A stretch of 64,000 bases of DNA from Acanthococcus lagerstroemiae (taxonomy: Eukaryota > Arthropoda > Insecta > Hemiptera > Eriococcidae). The stretch's first letter is position 1. Each line of letters opens with the position of its first letter. Positions 59,240 through 64,000 of this stretch are shown here, in pieces. The notes beneath the pieces are model-generated. The model had not been told where the DNA came from. It ran no database searches and was given only the letters and a program-made list of their open reading frames with translations. A program made the position numbers and the translations under genes. The stretch is taken from contig CM063114.1 in the NCBI GenBank assembly GCA_031841125.1, positions 5,828,001 to 5,892,000 on the forward strand, read 5' to 3'.

Positions 59240-59315
59240 TTACGAGAAAGGCAAATTTCTCGAAAGTAAATTCATTAAATTTACTTTGGAGCAATTTGCC
59301 TTTCTCGTGATTTGT
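59240..59315. repeat. Short hairpin
   Basis: ACGAGAAAGGCAAATT pairs with AATTTGCCTTTCTCGT, and AAGTAAATT with AATTTACTT inside. The closing stem is exact over 16 bases. Confidence 0.6.
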
Positions 59316-59504
59316 ATAAAATCGTTCTCCCCTGCTTTATTAGTACGATGTTGAAAAAAATTTCGAAGAATTTGTTGGGGAGTTATAGCTCCCTAGCCCC
59401 TCCTTCCTCGGTTGCACCCTTCATTTTTTGATTCGTTCTCGTTAGTTCCTTCGTGAATTCTAGTTTTTAGGTTTTCTTTTTCTCTCTAAATACTAAAAAA
59501 GTAA

Positions 59505-60110
59505 AATCCGCTGCCGCCAATTTCAGGAGAAAAAAAACACTGCGGGTTTGCCTACCCTGCCCCTAATTGTTCATTCCCCCAGAGGAAGTCTACTCTTGGA
59601 AGGGGGATTCATGGTAGAGGAGGGAGCTTAATAAAATCCGCCGCCACCACCGCCTCCGAGAGAAGAAATTCACTGTGGGGTTGCCTACCCTGCTCCTTGA
59701 TTGCTCACTTCTCCAGGGGTAGCCTACCCGTGGGAGGGAGTTCATGGTAGAGGAGGGAGCTTGGGGGAGGAAGGTCGCGGTGAAGGACGAGGAGGAGTTG
59801 TGGTGGGGGAGGGCTCTCTATATACTAAACAGTAAAAGCCGCCTCCTCCTTCTCCACCGTGGGACTAAATTCTTGGTGGCCTCCTCTGTACCTTAATCTC
59901 ACGTGACACCACAGGTACCCTACCCCCGGGGGGGCTTCTCAGTAGAGGTGGGAGCTCCTGGAGAGGAAGGGCGTCCAGTGGACGAGGAGAAGCATGGTGG
60001 GGGAAAGTGACTGTGATGGAGGATAGCGGTGACGGGGATTGGCAGAGGGTAGTCCACACCAGAGGGGAGGGGTCACTGGTGGAGGAAAGAGCTCCTGAAT
60101 GGTGTAGCGC
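59505..60110. repeat. Degenerate C/G-skewed tandem repeat
   Basis: GCCGCC-rich starts, TTGCCTACCCTGC, then CTCATT/CTCACTTCTCC and GGTAGAGGAGGGAGCTT recur at about 59505, 59635 and 59835, giving units of about 130-200 bases. Open frames on both strands are compositional. Confidence 0.55.
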
Positions 60111-60639
60111 CGTGTTGTTTTCATACAATTTCCATGGAAATTCTTAATGTAGGGTACGGTACACTTATGTTACTACGACGTCCAGGGTTGTATTTACATA
60201 TAGGCAACATTGGCACGTGTCTAGGGCGTTAGATTTTGGGGGCGCTAGATTGTGGGGACAACTCTTATGAACAAAAATTTATGAGTGGGTGAACAAAAAT
60301 TTAAGGGATACTGCAGGCCGGCACGAGAGAAGCGAGTGACGGTGGGGTTGGGCCGCGAAGCGGCCAGGGGGCAATGCCCCCTAGTTTAGTTTATAATTCC
60401 TTACCATTAATTTTACCCAAAAGGTTTCGAACCAAAAAATTTAATTTTATGTAGGAAAAAATAGTAGTAGTTAATTTTGATTCTTCAGTTTTTTGTTTTT
60501 TTTTCTTGTTTGTTGACTTTGATAGTTTGAAATGCTAATTCTGTTTCAGCACTCAGCCTGGCAAGGTAAAGTTATCGATAGTATCCACCTAATCGATACT
60601 TTTTTTGTTCGATACTTGACACCCATAGTTGATATGAGC

Positions 60640-63600
60640 TCGAGCTTCCCCTTCATAAGAGAGAAAAAGAAAACTTTGCGCCCGAAAAGAAGCTAGACCT
60701 ATCTGTTGAAGATCAGACTTCGTAACCCAAAAAAAAAAGGGGGGAGGGACCAATTCGTAAAACACCTCCAGTCTATAAAATCCGTTTGAGCATTCGCCGA
60801 AAAAAAGAACATTAGCTCTTTCCACTCAAAGAAAAGCATAGAGAGACATTCGTGTTAACGTTTGCGAATGACTTTTCCAGTTCAAAAATTTGAAACGACG
60901 GGCGATGTATTCTTAATATACCTGCTTAGCCTACACCGACCCCGTACGGAGGGTTTTTATCAATTACAGCCATCAAGTACGAGTGATACTGAGAATGACT
61001 GATGTGTAAGAGAAACACACGAAAAAGGTCGGACGTACGAAGACGTAAAAACGACTCGATTATCGAAAGAAAAGCCGCAAATGTTGACGTAAAAGAACAT
61101 TAGGCAGCGGCATTATGAGCGAACTCGTTAGCAGAGATGAGACCGAGGGCAAACAATCGTCGGAGTAAAATAGTTTAGAGCCTATGGTTTATAGAAAACT
61201 ATTACAGAAAGACCTTTCAGAAAATTGAAGAAGAAAAAAATCACGTTAATCCTCCTCTAATTAATATACTTAATTACTCCTTTTGATAAACATCGGAAGT
61301 TATTATTTGAGCCAATTAACACAATTTATAAAGTTTGTTTTTGACGGCAGTTAAAGGAGACGGGTTCGAATCCGGTACGCCTGAGTATGGTTGAATTATA
61401 TGCTAATGAAGCCAACGAACGTCCAGAAAATTTCGAGAGAGGAAAATCCGTATGGCAATGTGCCATCTCGTAGTTTTGAAAATCGCGAATGTTCTAATTA
61501 AATAACACAGGTAACTCTTAACGGAGTACACTTGTAGTGCAGCATTTGAAGTGCCCTGTGTGGGCCTACACCTTGTACAGAATCGCAGCTACCCTCATGT
61601 TATCAAAATTACTTTCCACTCTCTGACCTGGCAAGCGAGTATAATGGGCGTCCCTCATTTTTCAAATTTCGAGCGAGAAGCTTTCTCGAATCTTTCCTTA
61701 TCGTATAAAAATAACGTCACCTAATTCTCATTACATTAATTTGCGTCCCTTATCCCTTGAAGTATCCCATATAATGTACAAGGTGTTCAGTGAAATTCCT
61801 TCTTTTGAGTACCTTTGTAAGAAAATGTCATATAAATGCGCAGCAAAGATGGTTCTTCGTTTGGTAAGATCCGACATCTTTTGTCGTGACTCCCGCCCGT
61901 TAATGTGGAGGCTTGGGGCACGCCCTTACCTTTAGAACCTTAGATGGAACCATATCGAATAAAGCATTGCGGTAATCCTCTCATCTCGAATGTACGTTTT
62001 TAGGTAAGTCGTCTTGCCTGGCTAATTTCTGTGTAGAACGATGCGAGCGTCTAACAAACGCCTTTTGTCTTTTGTCTCCTGCATGTCTTGTTCTCATGAC
62101 TCACTCTCCTTTCTCTCCCTCGTATCGGCCAAGCAGGACATCCATTTATTTCAGTCATAGTATATACTTACTTATTCTATCAGTCAATCAATAAACGCGC
62201 TTTTTCTACAAACTCTCGTTTCAGTGATCTTATATATCCTCGCTGTGGGTCCGGACTAAGTTCTTTTCTCACAAATCTAGAAAACCCCGCAGTATCAAAA
62301 TAGGCGGCGGGGTAATTTAGGTCGCTTATTACCAGGACTCGGAATTTTTATTCACTTCTTAAACAACATGTCAGTATCATGTATCCGTTTCTCATGATTG
62401 TAAGGTGACACCAATATCTTAGAGCATATTTCAGCATACTTTAGATAAAATCATTTATTTTGCATGTTTTGACCATTTTCTAGCGCATATTCGCGACATA
62501 TTTGGCCATTTCTCCATTCTAGTCCATACTTCCACGTAGTTCTGATTCTCTTATTTTTAATGTAAACTCGTAATGGCTACTACACTAACGGTGGGCACTT
62601 TGATTTTCATTTTTTAATATTAGGATTTTGAAATGCTGGTTGGCAACACTGATTATGTCATGTGATTACTTGACGTTGTTGTTATGATTCCTCAAATTCA
62701 AAACCGAAAAAAGTTTGAAAATTATTACGAAACATTAAGAACGTAACCGGCTAATTGATTTTTTGGTGACGAATTAAGAAATTGTTTAGGTAAGTTATGG
62801 GAGAAGAGAGAGAAGAGAGATAAGAGACATAATCAAACATAGAGACTTGATAATTTATTCTGTTGTTATATCTTATAAGCTGAATTTTTCGGAAAGAACG
62901 AGGGGGGGGCGAGTAAAAGCATCGATGATAGTAGGGCGCACGGCGATGCACATATGCCAATAAGAACAATAAGGACATAATATAAGACGAAAGCCATGAT
63001 ATAAGACATAATAAAACAAAATGGTTGAAAACGTCATGTCTTATTAGCCGAAGTTATCTTATTTATTAATATGTATATAGCTCTTAAGTACGTAAAGGAG
63101 AATATAGGTATATTTATTTTACTTAAACAAAAAAAAAAAAAAACGAACTCAGTTCGACCAAAGATACGTAAACTGTTCATACATTATGATGGGTATATTA
63201 TAGTTGCCGGGAAAAGATTTTCGTTCCGATCGTTATTCAGCGGTAAGAAGAGTTAATTTTCGAAACACAGCGAGCATGTTTGGAAAACGACCATTTTCAA
63301 ATCCCAAAAAACGTGATTTATGATCGTATATAAAACATAATCGAGAAGAAAAGTAACCGTGGAGAGTAACTGTGTACTACACAGTTTGATTTATATTCGA
63401 AACAAGAGTTGGTAGAGAGTAGAGACAGCTTTCCCTACCAAATGACTGTTTTTCCTTTCTTTTGCCATATATCCGGATAAGTGATGCTGAATACACTCCG
63501 GATAATTTTTCGGTTCTAGTTGTGTGACTTGTACAGAGATTAACGATTGTTCAAATTAGTACCTCGTGGTTCATTATACAAAAAGTTATTTTAAAAGAAG

Positions 63601-64000
63601 GCAAGAAAGAATGAAAGGAATAAAATACAAAGATAAGGGCCATTATAAATGATACTATATAGTGCAGCTTTCGTACTTTTTTCGGGACATTCATACTGAC
63701 ACTCTTAGTAGGTACTCAGCAAATGATCCCATTTCGAAATTTTCCATAAATTAAGGTTGCAGACCAGACCAGGTAAGAAAAGAAATTGAAAAAAGTTTCT
63801 TTAAAAAAACAGCCATGTTTTTCTATATTAAACACTTTTTTTGTTAGTTAAGTATAAATTCTCAAAAAAAAAAAAAAAAAAAACACTATAATATAAACAG
63901 TGTTTTTTAAATTTATTTTTTGTTTTTTGTTGGATGAAAAAAGACAACATTAAACATTACTGACTTTAGCGTTTAAAATACTACAGAAGTTCGTAAGAAA
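60640..64000. other. Gene-free end of the window
   Basis: Mostly AT-rich. It contains a tRNA-like B-box scrap near 61366, a weak member of the GCGATGCAC repeat near 62935, and A runs at 63130 and 63866. No coding region recognised. Confidence 0.4.

Noticed and set aside
59865..60128. Pro/Ser-rich minus-strand frames
   Set aside because: They are compositional by-products of a GA-rich tandem repeat.
61360..61382. tRNA gene suggested by GGTTCGAATCC
   Set aside because: Only a T-arm-like B box is present, with an imperfect stem. No D arm, anticodon arm or acceptor stem can be built upstream.

Overview
This window looks like nuclear DNA of an arthropod, most likely an insect. It is AT-rich, has GT-AG introns of several kilobases, and is packed with decayed non-LTR retrotransposons, a tRNA-derived SINE, hAT-type MITEs, a Mutator-like (MULE) element and degenerate minisatellites. 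I cannot name the species. True coding sequence is a small part of the window.

Gene content, 1 to 24 kb: a tandem cluster of exons for small secreted cysteine-rich proteins. The best model starts at 5594 with a signal-peptide exon, continues with a somatomedin-B (SMB) exon (6545-6737), and ends in a terminal exon (13176-13862), giving 348 aa. A second terminal exon (23232-24108) begins in the same phase at the homologous residue and has no signal-peptide or SMB exon of its own. It could therefore be an alternative 3' end of the same gene, or a decayed paralogue. The first 154 bases are the end of a third terminal exon, which carries a hydrophobic C-terminal tail. A broken SMB exon lies at 3888-4082. 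The C-terminal module, with its YCAQC and C-x-x-C-N-G pairs, resembles the ectodomain of invertebrate SMB-containing family-B receptors, but all three copies stop before any seven-helix region.

Other genes: one intact unrecognised minus-strand reading frame of 276 aa (34163-34993) with a nearby poly(A) signal, and a Thr-rich possible exon (26081-26392). No rRNA, convincing tRNA or CRISPR was seen.

Mobile DNA: an RTE/CR1-like LINE copy (15.5-20.06 kb) is interrupted by a 1.6 kb foldback MULE with a broken FLYWCH-type transposase. A second copy (24.9-31.57 kb) was split by about 3.4 kb of other DNA and by a SINE, which was itself split by a composite hAT element, which was itself hit by a small hAT MITE. 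That gives a readable order of insertion. A third copy (54.0-55.3 kb) keeps only its 5' part. A LOA/I-like LINE with an RNase H domain (39.69-41.99 kb) sits inside another RTE-like LINE. Several near-perfect hairpin elements (22.8, 26.9, 50.75 and 58.7 kb) and minisatellites (11.5-12.85, 20.2-22.0 and 49.3-52.1 kb) fill much of the remainder. The last 3 kb and the stretches at 46-49 and 55-57 kb show nothing I can name.
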